This document shows positions 1 through 5,408 of a stretch of DNA of 7,689 nucleotides, one piece after another. The notes under the pieces are model-generated. The model was not told the DNA's origin. It did not search any database and worked only from the letters and a program-made list of their open reading frames with translations. The translations under genes were made by a program, and so were the position numbers. Source of the stretch: Limnobacter sp. (lineage in GTDB: Bacteria; Pseudomonadota; Gammaproteobacteria; Burkholderiales; Burkholderiaceae_B); contig JAAURO010000068.1 of the NCBI GenBank assembly GCA_012032215.1, positions 1 to 7,689 on the forward strand. Reading direction: 5' to 3'. Numbering within the stretch: the stretch's first letter is position 1; each line of letters starts with the position of its first letter.

Positions 1-2
1 CG

Positions 3-1382
3 CGGGTGCGCCGACAGTTTGGTATGCCCATTTGCGACATGGAGGGCGTGCAAGAAAAACTGGCCGAACTGGCTGGTATGGCGTACCTGGCAGAAGCGGC
101 GCGGGTGTATGCGGTTAGCGCGCTCGATTCCGGCGAGCAGCCACCGGTAGTGTCTGCGGTTTGGAAGGCTTATCTAACCGAGCTGGCACGTAAGCAGGGC
201 ATGAATGCCATGGATGTTCTCAGTGGCGCGGGGGTTATGCAGGGGCCCAACAATATTATTGGCCGCTCGTATTGTTCTGCCCCGGTGGGCATTACAGTGG
301 AAGGCGCTAACATCATGACCCGCTCGCTGATTGTGTTTGGGCAAGGCGCAGTGCGTTGCCACCCGTATGCTATGAAAATAGTCAATGCCCTGGAGGCCAA
401 CGACCTGCAGGCGTTTAGTGCCAATTTGCGGGGTTGGGTTATCGATATGGTAATCAACACAGGCCGATTGATAGGGCTTACTGCAACGCGCGGTTACTTG
501 GCCGATGTGCCTGCTGTGGATGGTTTAAAACCGTACTTGCGCAAACTGGCGTGGGCCTCTTCGCGTTTTGCGTACCTTACGGATTTGGCTTTAATTACTG
601 TGGGTGGGCAGCTTAAAGTGCGGCAGCAATTAACCGGGTATTTTGCCGATGCGCTGGCCTGGCAGTTGCTGGCGGTTTCTACGGTGCGGCGTTACCTGGC
701 AGAAGGCGAAATCAAGGAAGATTTGCCGCTTGCCCAGTACGCCCTGGAAACCTGCATGGAAAACATTCAGCTTGCCTTTGAGGCCATTTATGCCAATTTT
801 GGTACAAACCCGGTGGGCTGGTGGCTGCGCACCGTGGGTTATGTGGGCTTGCGCATGAACCCACTGGCAGGCGCTGGCAAAGACCGTTTAATGGCCCGTG
901 TGGCAAAAACCATTGTGCGCAGCGGCCCGCAGTTTGACCGCCTGGCTGGCGATTTGTATTTGCCTGAAGCAGCGGTCAACGGTGCTGGGGAAGCAGCAGA
1001 GCTGGAAAAAACAGTGGGTGTTAAGCGTTTAATGGCTGCTTTTTACGCCGTTGAAGAAGCCCAGGCCGTGGAAAGCAAGTTGAAGGCAGCCCGCAGGCAA
1101 GGCAAGCTTGAAAAAGCATCTACCCCTGACATGGCAAAGCAGGCGCTTGCCCAGGGCATTATTACCGAAGCAGAGCAGCAAAATCTGGAGCGTGCAGAGC
1201 GCCTTGCCCTGGAGGCCATTATGGTAGACGACTTTACACCCCAGGAGTTTTTGGTGATGCGTCCATTAACGCGGCCCCTTACTTTCCAAGCGCTAGTGCC
1301 AATGCGGCACAAAGCCGTACGGAAGTTGCAAAGGTGGGCAACCCGGTTGCTTAAAAAGCAACAAAATGCCCTGTTTTTTTGA
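3..1382 (+). CDS. fadE: Acyl-CoA dehydrogenase FadE, C-terminal part (5' end outside window)
   Basis: This is the C-terminal ~459 residues of a long-form (about 800-residue) FadE flavoprotein, which catalyses the first step of fatty-acid beta-oxidation, acyl-CoA to trans-2-enoyl-CoA. The reading frame is open at the left edge (Arg codon at 3-5, then GTG), so the true start lies upstream and the GTG at 6 is not a start. Near the visible N-terminus QFGMPICDMEGVQEKLA matches the FadE motif that follows the flavin-binding core. TVEGANIMTRS and FGQGAVRCHPY (about residues 98-122) are hallmark FadE motifs. The rest, to about residue 430, matches the FadE-specific C-terminal domain (DUF1974), including VEEAQAVESKLKAA and the late MVDDFTPQEF. 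The last ~25 residues are a basic tail (KLQRWATRLLKK) less like E. coli FadE. No frameshift is seen. It is upstream of, and codirectional with, the lipoprotein gene, with a 65-nt gap. I am sure of the family; substrate chain length cannot be read from this. Confidence 0.93.
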   Translation, partial: RVRRQFGMPICDMEGVQEKLAELAGMAYLAEAARVYAVSALDSGEQPPVVSAVWKAYLTELARKQGMNAMDVLSGAGVMQGPNNIIGRSYCSAPVGITVEGANIMTRSLIVFGQGAVRCHPYAMKIVNALEANDLQAFSANLRGWVIDMVINTGRLIGLTATRGYLADVPAVDGLKPYLRKLAWASSRFAYLTDLALITVGGQLKVRQQLTGYFADALAWQLLAVSTVRRYLAEGEIKEDLPLAQYALETCMENIQLAFEAIYANFGTNPVGWWLRTVGYVGLRMNPLAGAGKDRLMARVAKTIVRSGPQFDRLAGDLYLPEAAVNGAGEAAELEKTVGVKRLMAAFYAVEEAQAVESKLKAARRQGKLEKASTPDMAKQALAQGIITEAEQQNLERAERLALEAIMVDDFTPQEFLVMRPLTRPLTFQALVPMRHKAVRKLQRWATRLLKKQQNALFF

Positions 1383-1447
1383 AACACCGCTTAAAGTGGC
1401 TTATTCCCTGAGAAAATTCAGAACCGTTACACTTTGCGAGATTCAAC

Positions 1448-2152
1448 ATGACCCACACTACAAAAACAACAGCTTTCTTCTTGGGCAAAAAACTTCCCTT
1501 TGTTTTGTTGCTAACTGCCGCCTTGGCGGCCTGTGGCACCGGGCAACAGCCCCGTCAAAGCGGGCAGGCCCAGCCCCAGTTTGACCCCAATTCCCCGGTG
1601 GCGGTGGCAGGTTGCCCACAAGCACCCGAGCGCCCCATAGACACCAGCAAACAGGTAATTGGCGGCGCATTGGGCGCTGTGGCTGGCGCAGTGGTGGGCA
1701 AAGCGGTAAGCAAAAAAACCGGCGGAGCTGTGGTGGGTGCTGGTTTGGGGGGCTTGTTTGGCTACCTGGTGGGCACCAACATTGCAGTCAAAGAGCAGGC
1801 CGATGGCTCGGTGATGCTGGACATTCCCGGCGCTGCGCTGTTTGACACCAATCAATCCAGCATTAAGCCGCAGTTTGCCAACACCTTGGGCCAAATTGCA
1901 GGCACTTTGCAAGAAAACCCAGCTACGGTGGTGTGTATCATTGGCTACACCGACAGCACCGGGCCCGATGACTACAATCAGGAATTGTCGGTACGCCGTG
2001 CGCAGGCTGTCAGTGGTTTTTTGGTCAACCGTGGGGTGGCTGATTCACGTTTAACAGCACGCGGCCTGGGTGAACGTTTTCCGGTCGGCAGTAATACCAC
2101 TGAAGCAGGCAAGGCACAAAACCGCCGCGTGGAGATGTACGTCAGGAATTAA
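1448..2152 (+). CDS. OmpA-family outer-membrane lipoprotein with glycine zippers (YiaD-like)
   Basis: A 234-residue lipoprotein predicted to sit in the outer membrane and hold peptidoglycan. Residues 1-28 form a lipoprotein signal peptide (basic start, hydrophobic LPFVLLLTAALAA) ending in lipobox L26-A27-A28-C29. Gly, not Asp, follows the Cys, which under the Lol rule favours outer-membrane sorting (inference). Residues 72-109 contain two glycine zippers: Gly at 72, 76, 80, 84 and at 93, 97, 101, 105, 109, typical of membrane-inserting or oligomerising hairpins. Residues ~125-234 are an OmpA C-terminal domain with YTDSTG (D169), LSVRRA (180-185) and NRRVE (225-229). D169 and one of the Arg residues are expected to contact diaminopimelate. 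Two further cysteines (C56, C163) could form a disulfide. The ATG at 1448 is the only start that gives the complete signal peptide; its Shine-Dalgarno is weak (GCGAG about 8 nt upstream). The 65-nt leader shows no convincing promoter, so cotranscription with fadE is possible. Confidence 0.93.
   Translation: MTHTTKTTAFFLGKKLPFVLLLTAALAACGTGQQPRQSGQAQPQFDPNSPVAVAGCPQAPERPIDTSKQVIGGALGAVAGAVVGKAVSKKTGGAVVGAGLGGLFGYLVGTNIAVKEQADGSVMLDIPGAALFDTNQSSIKPQFANTLGQIAGTLQENPATVVCIIGYTDSTGPDDYNQELSVRRAQAVSGFLVNRGVADSRLTARGLGERFPVGSNTTEAGKAQNRRVEMYVRN
2054..2072 (+). repeat. 19-bp direct repeat, copy 1 (inside OmpA-domain gene)
   Basis: The 19-mer ACAGCACGCGGCCTGGGTG encodes part of the conserved segment around TARGLGE of the OmpA domain. 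An identical copy lies at 2190-2208, just past the gene's stop codon. I see the identity directly; the origin by local duplication is inference. Confidence 0.85.
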
Positions 2153-2183
2153 AAGTACGCGGTTTTCAAGCTATAACAGGTTG

Positions 2184-2208
2184 ACACCGACAGCACGCGG
2201 CCTGGGTG
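2184..2208 (+). repeat. Duplicated scrap of the OmpA-domain gene in the intergenic gap (copy 2)
   Basis: Within the 66-nt gap between two convergent genes, 2190-2208 is identical to 2054-2072. The overlapping stretch 2184-2196 (ACACCGACAGCAC) is identical to 1947-1959 in the same gene, where it encodes the YTDST motif. The gap therefore looks like a composite of two pieces of the upstream coding sequence. That would fit template switching, partial duplication or remnant DNA of a second OmpA-like gene. No clear rho-independent terminator is visible in this gap for either convergent gene. Confidence 0.7.
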
Positions 2209-2218
2209 GGCTTCGAGC

Positions 2219-3046
2219 TTATTGAGTTCTCTGTCTTTTGGCCTCAGGAGGCTGCCCACTGGACAAGCAAGGTTGTTGAGTTAAATCGCCTTCGCCAAGC
2301 ACTTCACTCAACAAGAAATCAATAAACTCATTCGAGTCTGCCGCTTCTGCCGCTTCTGAGGTGTGGCCAGTTGTAATAATCGTTTCTGCAGGCCGCACGA
2401 CTGTCGCTAGGTTGTGCTCTGGTTCTGATGGGTGGGCTGTTGGAGCAGCTGCTTGCTCCCGCAATGTCTTGAGTATATAGCTATTTGATATGGCCCTGGG
2501 TTGTATCATCTGAGGCAGTTTTTCTCTGTTTCGAGACAAAAGCTGGATGTTCTCGCCAATTTTGGTGCCGGAGTTATGGAGGATGCCCGACAGTGTTTTG
2601 ATTGGGATGTTGAACGGGTCTTTTGTTAGCGCTATAAAATCATTTATATTGTTGTGTAATGTGTAGAGGGCTTTGGCAAGGCTTGTCTGTGCCCCAGAGA
2701 GCATGCTCGACACATTTGCAGGCTTTAGGCCATAATTTATAAACTGCGACAATGTTTCTTTGGTAGATGCAGTTGCAAGCAGTTCGATTTCTGCGGCTGC
2801 ATGTGCTCGTGCCCTGCGCAGCATGTTGGTAATTCTCTCCGGGCCAAACCCAAGACCCCCGATTACCTGAAGATTGGGCAGGTGCTCGGCCAAGGCGCGA
2901 ACTGTGGCTCTATAATTTTTCTCCCTTTTGTCTGCGATCCGTTTAATTCGGTCATGTGTAAACCCTGCCTGGTGCAGTGTGTTTTCATGGTCGGACAATT
3001 CAGAAGTTAGATAGAACGGTTGAGGTGCTGGTATGGGGTGTTGCAT
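2219..3046 (-). CDS. Orphan alpha-helical repeat protein, possible divergent TALE-like protein
   Basis: I recognise no specific gene. From ATG 3046 the product is 275 residues. A TTG at 3070 would add 8; neither start has a good Shine-Dalgarno, and I prefer ATG. Four units begin near F29, F67, L107 and I147 (spacing 38, 40, 40). They share hydrophobics at unit positions 1, 6, 9-10, 20 and 22-23: GFTHDRIKRIA, GFGPERITNML, GLKPANVSSML, NIPIKTLSGIL. A fifth half-unit may start near I186. The pattern recalls TAL-effector repeats: GFTH opens both the first unit here and a unit of the TALE N-terminal region, unit 4 reads ILHNSG where a TALE repeat has IASNSG, and unit 3 has KALYTL, like QALYSV of Burkholderia TALE-likes. 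Units are ~5 residues longer than TALE repeats and very divergent. mTERF-like or another alpha-solenoid is the main alternative. Residues ~200-238 are a low-complexity linker, 240-250 an acidic-hydrophobic helix, and 270-273 a basic KRQR. There is no signal peptide or membrane segment. It is more AT-rich than its neighbours (2641-2700 is 45% GC), suggesting acquisition. ORF confidence is high; the family call is about 0.45. Confidence 0.8.
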   Translation of the reverse strand: MQHPIPAPQPFYLTSELSDHENTLHQAGFTHDRIKRIADKREKNYRATVRALAEHLPNLQVIGGLGFGPERITNMLRRARAHAAAEIELLATASTKETLSQFINYGLKPANVSSMLSGAQTSLAKALYTLHNNINDFIALTKDPFNIPIKTLSGILHNSGTKIGENIQLLSRNREKLPQMIQPRAISNSYILKTLREQAAAPTAHPSEPEHNLATVVRPAETIITTGHTSEAAEAADSNEFIDFLLSEVLGEGDLTQQPCLSSGQPPEAKRQRTQ

Positions 3047-3151
3047 TGTTGCCGGAGAAAAAATAATCAAGACCCCACTGGGTAACGCTCCAAGAATAAA
3101 AGTTCGTATTTTTTTGTGTAATTAATGCTGTTCTAGCAAATTTGCGAAGCG

Positions 3152-3274
3152 CTACCCCAGCAAGCAGTAAGCTGCAGCAGTTTTAGCAAGTGTGCAGCAC
3201 GCCAGGGCTGAAATGGTGTAAAAAAACACGCAGGCTAAAATGCCAGCCTGTTCCAGAAACATACCCGTAAAAAA
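3152..3274 (-). other. -1 frame continuation of the small membrane protein, joined at slippery TTTTTTA
   Basis: From the T6 run the -1 frame encodes about 38 residues rich in Leu, Ala, Phe and Cys (MFLEQAGILACVFFYTISA, then LACCTLAKTAAAYCLLG), ending at TAG 3154-3152. The zero-frame codons at the run are TTT TTA preceded by T (3274-3268), which is the classic T TTT TTA slippery heptamer in the correct phase. An alternative open frame running upstream to 3484 has a poorer N-terminus and no evident Shine-Dalgarno, so I treat this stretch as a C-terminal extension and not an independent gene. Confidence 0.5.
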
Positions 3275-3447
3275 GTAACCACGGTTAACAAAGCCCACCT
3301 GCGCAAATAGGTTAACAGGTGGTGTCGGTTTTGCTGGTTGTGCAAAATAGCGGTGGTGCGCACAAACAGGTCTTGCTGGTTCGCATCCTGAAACAGCCAT
3401 TGAAAAAAGAAGTAGCGAAACCACACGCTTTGGTAACAGGCTGACAT
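3235..3447 (-). CDS. Small hypothetical membrane protein (zero frame; probably continues by frameshift to 3152)
   Basis: I do not recognise a named family. The ATG at 3447 has a good Shine-Dalgarno (GGAGA, 7-nt spacer), and codon use resembles the neighbours. The zero frame gives 70 residues: an aromatic, basic N-terminus (VWFRYFFFQWLFQDA, 8-22), a polar middle (NQQDLFVRTTAILHNQQNR, about 23-41), then YLRRWALLTVVTFL (47-60), the start of a membrane segment. The frame ends with RVCFWNRLAF. At a T6 run (+ strand 3269-3274) the -1 frame continues instead with TGMFLEQAGILACVFFYT and a further hydrophobic stretch to a TAG at 3152. That would make a coherent 98-residue protein with one or two membrane helices. 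One missing T, or a -1 ribosomal slip, would join the two. The start and first ~59 residues are well supported; the true C-terminus is uncertain. Confidence 0.6.
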   Translation of the reverse strand: MSACYQSVWFRYFFFQWLFQDANQQDLFVRTTAILHNQQNRHHLLTYLRRWALLTVVTFLRVCFWNRLAF

Positions 3448-3728
3448 GGCAGGTTCTCCGTAAACGCCTGAAGAACTGCTTCAAATGTCAAAATTAATTA
3501 TTTTTCAATTGTTCTTCGTTAATTGTAATTATGTAATTTTTGTGCGTGCCTGTGAAGTGTGTTTTTGGGTGACCTGCATGCAGTGATGCCATGCCGCCCG
3601 AAATGGGGGCATGCCTCCCGGCTAGGCGTTGCCCGAAACCCCGCCTGCAGCTTTACTTGCTCGGCGGCCGTTAATTCGCCCGAAGCAACAAGCGCCTCGG
3701 TGCTCAAACATATTGGAATGCGTTTTGT
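3448..3728. other. 281-nt non-coding gap with AT-rich leader and GC hairpin
   Basis: Two parts are visible. Positions ~3481-3542 are strikingly AT-rich and probably hold the promoter of the leftward small membrane gene. A perfect TTGACA (- strand, 3491-3486) lies there without a convincing -10 at the right distance, and TTGAAA (3508-3503) is an alternative -35. CAATT and AATTG arms flank 10 nt just beyond. Positions ~3571-3625 are GC-rich with the perfect palindrome CTGCATGCAG (3574-3583) and a hairpin at 3590-3613. I see no RNA gene or good coding sequence. An in-frame continuation past the yggX stop exists but lacks a start with a ribosome site. Confidence 0.5.
3590..3613. other. GC-rich hairpin downstream of yggX
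   Basis: CATGCCGCC and GGGGGCATG pair over 9 positions with one mismatch across a 6-nt CGAAAT loop. It lies about 115 nt beyond the yggX stop, so it could mark the 3' end of the operon transcript. No T-run follows on either strand, so it is not a canonical intrinsic terminator; a role in RNA stability or processing is equally possible. Confidence 0.35.
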
Positions 3729-4001
3729 TTATGGCGCAGGGGGCACGTAGCCCAGGGCCTGGTCGGCGCCACCGCCAAAAAAATGTTTTTCCATCTGTTC
3801 CATGAGGTATTTGCGTGCTCTGGCATCTGCCAGGCTTAAGCGGTTTTCGTTGACCAGCATGGTTTGCAGTTTGAGCCATTCTTGCCAGGCTTCTTTCGAC
3901 ACATTGTCAAAAATGCGCTTGCCCAGTTCGCCCGGAGCGGGGGGGAAGTCCAGCCCTTCTGCTTCTTTGCCCAATTTGACGCATTGCACCATTCTTGCCA
4001 T
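3729..4001 (-). CDS. yggX: Probable Fe(2+)-trafficking / oxidative damage protection protein YggX
   Basis: This complete 90-residue cytoplasmic protein has the usual YggX length. YggX proteins protect iron-sulfur clusters and help iron move under oxidative stress. Family features in order are [20 protein letters not shown] with the conserved Cys7, [20 protein letters not shown] (about 23-42), the helix [17 protein letters not shown] (43-59), and the C-terminal [17 protein letters not shown] (about 62-78). The ATG at 4001 is fixed by a strong Shine-Dalgarno, AAGGAGAG at 4015-4008 with 6 nt to the start. It begins 30 nt after the folA stop, so it is likely the last gene of the fabI-ABC-thyA-folA-yggX run. 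No defect is visible. Confidence 0.96.
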   Translation of the reverse strand: MARMVQCVKLGKEAEGLDFPPAPGELGKRIFDNVSKEAWQEWLKLQTMLVNENRLSLADARARKYLMEQMEKHFFGGGADQALGYVPPAP

Positions 4002-4007
4002 GGTTTA

Positions 4008-4015
4008 CTCTCCTT
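4008..4015 (-). promoter_or_regulatory. Strong ribosome-binding site of yggX
   Basis: AAGGAGAG ends 6 nt before the yggX ATG. It is the best Shine-Dalgarno in the - strand gene run, where folA and thyA lack obvious ones. This suggests independent, efficient initiation of yggX in the short folA-yggX gap. Confidence 0.8.
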
Positions 4016-4031
4016 GTTACGCGTTGCTTAA

Positions 4032-4592
4032 TTAAGTGTGTTGGTAGTGCACGAAATCGAAACTCCATGCGCGGCTTTTTGTGGGGGGGGTGTGGGTGCG
4101 CTCAATTTCGGTGAATTGGTGTTGTGGCCAATCCGGAAAAAACGCATCGCCCTCGAAGTTTTGGTGAATTTCGGTGAGTATTAGTTCGTTCACCAGCCCT
4201 TGTTCAAATGCCTGTTTGTACAGTGTGGCGCCCCCTATTAAATACACGCGCTCGCAATCGGCTAGCCAGGTAAGTGCTTCCGGTAAGCCCGTGCACATGG
4301 CCAAGCGGGTGGCTGGTTCCGCCGGAATAGGGTGTGGGTGGCGCACCATGTCGCGTGGTGTTTCGCTGTTGGGTGCTTGCGCTGCCCAGGCGGGGTTGCT
4401 GGTAAGCACCACATTCAGTCGGCCTGGCAGGGGCCGGTTAATCGAATCCCAGGTTTTTCTGCCCATCAGCACGGGTGCCCCCATGGTGGTTTTTTTGAAA
4501 AAGGCGAGGTCTTCGGGCAGGTGCCAGGGCAGGGTGTTGTTTTTGCCAATGACCCTGTTTTTTGCCACGGCTGCAATTGCGATGAGTTTCAT
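4032..4592 (-). CDS. folA: Dihydrofolate reductase
   Basis: This 186-residue cytoplasmic enzyme reduces 7,8-dihydrofolate to tetrahydrofolate with NADPH, regenerating the cofactor oxidised by ThyA, whose gene lies just upstream. Motifs: MKLIAIAAVAKNRVIG with the N-terminal strand, LPWHLPEDL (21-29) where D28 matches catalytic Asp27 of E. coli, PVLMGRKTWDSI, LPGRLNVVLT, and the NADPH loop VYLIGGATLYKQAF; the C-terminal strand SFDFVHY is present. I chose ATG 4592 because the family starts here; a TTG at 4607 would add five non-homologous residues. There is no clear Shine-Dalgarno, so translation may be coupled to thyA (24-nt gap). It is about 27 residues longer than E. coli FolA, mostly from a Pro/Arg-rich insertion between the NVVLTSNPAW strand and LPEALTWL. 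A C8 tract (+ strand G8 at 4083-4090) near the 3' end stays in frame. Confidence 0.95.
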   Translation of the reverse strand: MKLIAIAAVAKNRVIGKNNTLPWHLPEDLAFFKKTTMGAPVLMGRKTWDSINRPLPGRLNVVLTSNPAWAAQAPNSETPRDMVRHPHPIPAEPATRLAMCTGLPEALTWLADCERVYLIGGATLYKQAFEQGLVNELILTEIHQNFEGDAFFPDWPQHQFTEIERTHTPPTKSRAWSFDFVHYQHT

Positions 4593-4616
4593 GGTTACAG
4601 GTGCCAAGCGTGTGGT

Positions 4617-5408
4617 TTAAACGGCTACAGTTGCCTTGATGTGCGGGTGGCTTTGGTAGTTGATGATCTCAAAATCTTCAAACCGGTATTCAAACAGACT
4701 TGCGGGTTGGCGGTGAATGGCCAGTTTGGGCAACGGCAAAGGCTTTCGGGAAAGTTGCTCTGTGGCTTGCTCCAGGTGGTTGCTGTACACATGGCAGTCG
4801 CCGCCAGTCCATACAAAATCGCCTACCTGCAAGTCTGCCTGCTGGGCCACCATGTGGGTCAGCAGGGCGTAGCTGGCAATGTTAAAAGGCACGCCCAAAA
4901 AATATCGGCGCTGCGCTGGTAAAGCTGGCAGCTTAATTTGCCCTCGGCCACATAAAACTGAAACAGTGCGTGGCACGGGGGTAGTTTCATGTGCTGCAAC
5001 TCGCCAACATTCCAGGCGCTTACCAGGTGGCGGCGGGAATCGGGGTTTTGCTGTATCTGCTGCATAACCTGGGCAATCTGATCAATGTGCCTGCCGTTGG
5101 CGGTGGGCCAACTGCGCCACTGCACGCCATACACGGGGCCCAGGTTGCCGTTTTCATCGGCCCATTCGTCCCAAATGCGCACGCCGTTTTCTTGCAGGTA
5201 GGCTATGTTGCTGTCGCCTTTTAAAACCACAGCAGTTCGTGAACAATGGAGCGCACGTGCAGTTTTTGGTGGTTACCAGCGGAAAACCTTCTTGCAGGTT
5301 AAAACGCATCTGGTAGCCAAACACCGATCGCGTGCCGGTGCCAGTGCGGTCGGTTTTTTCAGTGCCGTTTTGCAGCACGTGCCGCATGAAATCAAGATAC
5401 TGTTGCAT
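4617..5408 (-). CDS. thyA: Thymidylate synthase, interrupted by three single-base frameshifts
   Basis: ThyA makes dTMP from dUMP using methylenetetrahydrofolate, in the cytoplasm. Three consecutive frames together spell the whole enzyme. Frame 1 from ATG 5408 runs [12 protein letters not shown] to GFPLVTTK. Frame 2 runs from [10 protein letters not shown] through [22 protein letters not shown] and catalytic Cys in [12 protein letters not shown], to LYQRSADIF. Frame 3 runs from [12 protein letters not shown] through GDFVWTGGD and RFEDFEI to the stop at 4617. A short piece (expected [13 protein letters not shown]) lies in a third phase between the first two breaks. Each break fits one missing base in a run: A5 at 5263-5267, T4 at 5223-5226, T6 at 4897-4902 (positions on +, bases on -). 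Restoring three bases gives 264 codons, the E. coli ThyA length. The ATG overlaps the ABC gene end by 17 nt; no Shine-Dalgarno is obvious. All recognised active-site motifs survive, so sequencing error is more likely than decay. Confidence 0.93.

Noticed and set aside
1346..1380. Inverted repeat GTTGCTT-AAA-AAGCAAC followed by T7 at the end of fadE as an intrinsic terminator
   Set aside because: The stem is AT-rich and lies inside the coding sequence, with 11 nt between the stem and the T-run, so it does not fit a rho-independent terminator well.
1379..1407. TTGAAA with 17-nt spacer and TATTCC as a promoter for the lipoprotein gene
   Set aside because: The -10 matches only three consensus positions; too weak to annotate.
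3152..3484. 110-residue - strand frame starting at 3484 with a lipobox-like VSGC stretch
   Set aside because: The N-terminal part overlaps the better-supported ATG 3447 frame, which has a clear Shine-Dalgarno; the lipoprotein-like look is probably a frame artefact, and only the C-terminal part fits, as a frameshift extension.
3574..3613. Palindromes around GCATGC as a phage attachment site or CRISPR-like repeat
   Set aside because: There is no repeated spacing, no integrase or cas gene, and only a single hairpin; nothing supports a mobile element or array.
4332..4922. 196-codon + strand open frame opposite folA and thyA
   Set aside because: It is antisense to recognised conserved enzymes and has a biased shadow-like composition without recognisable motifs.
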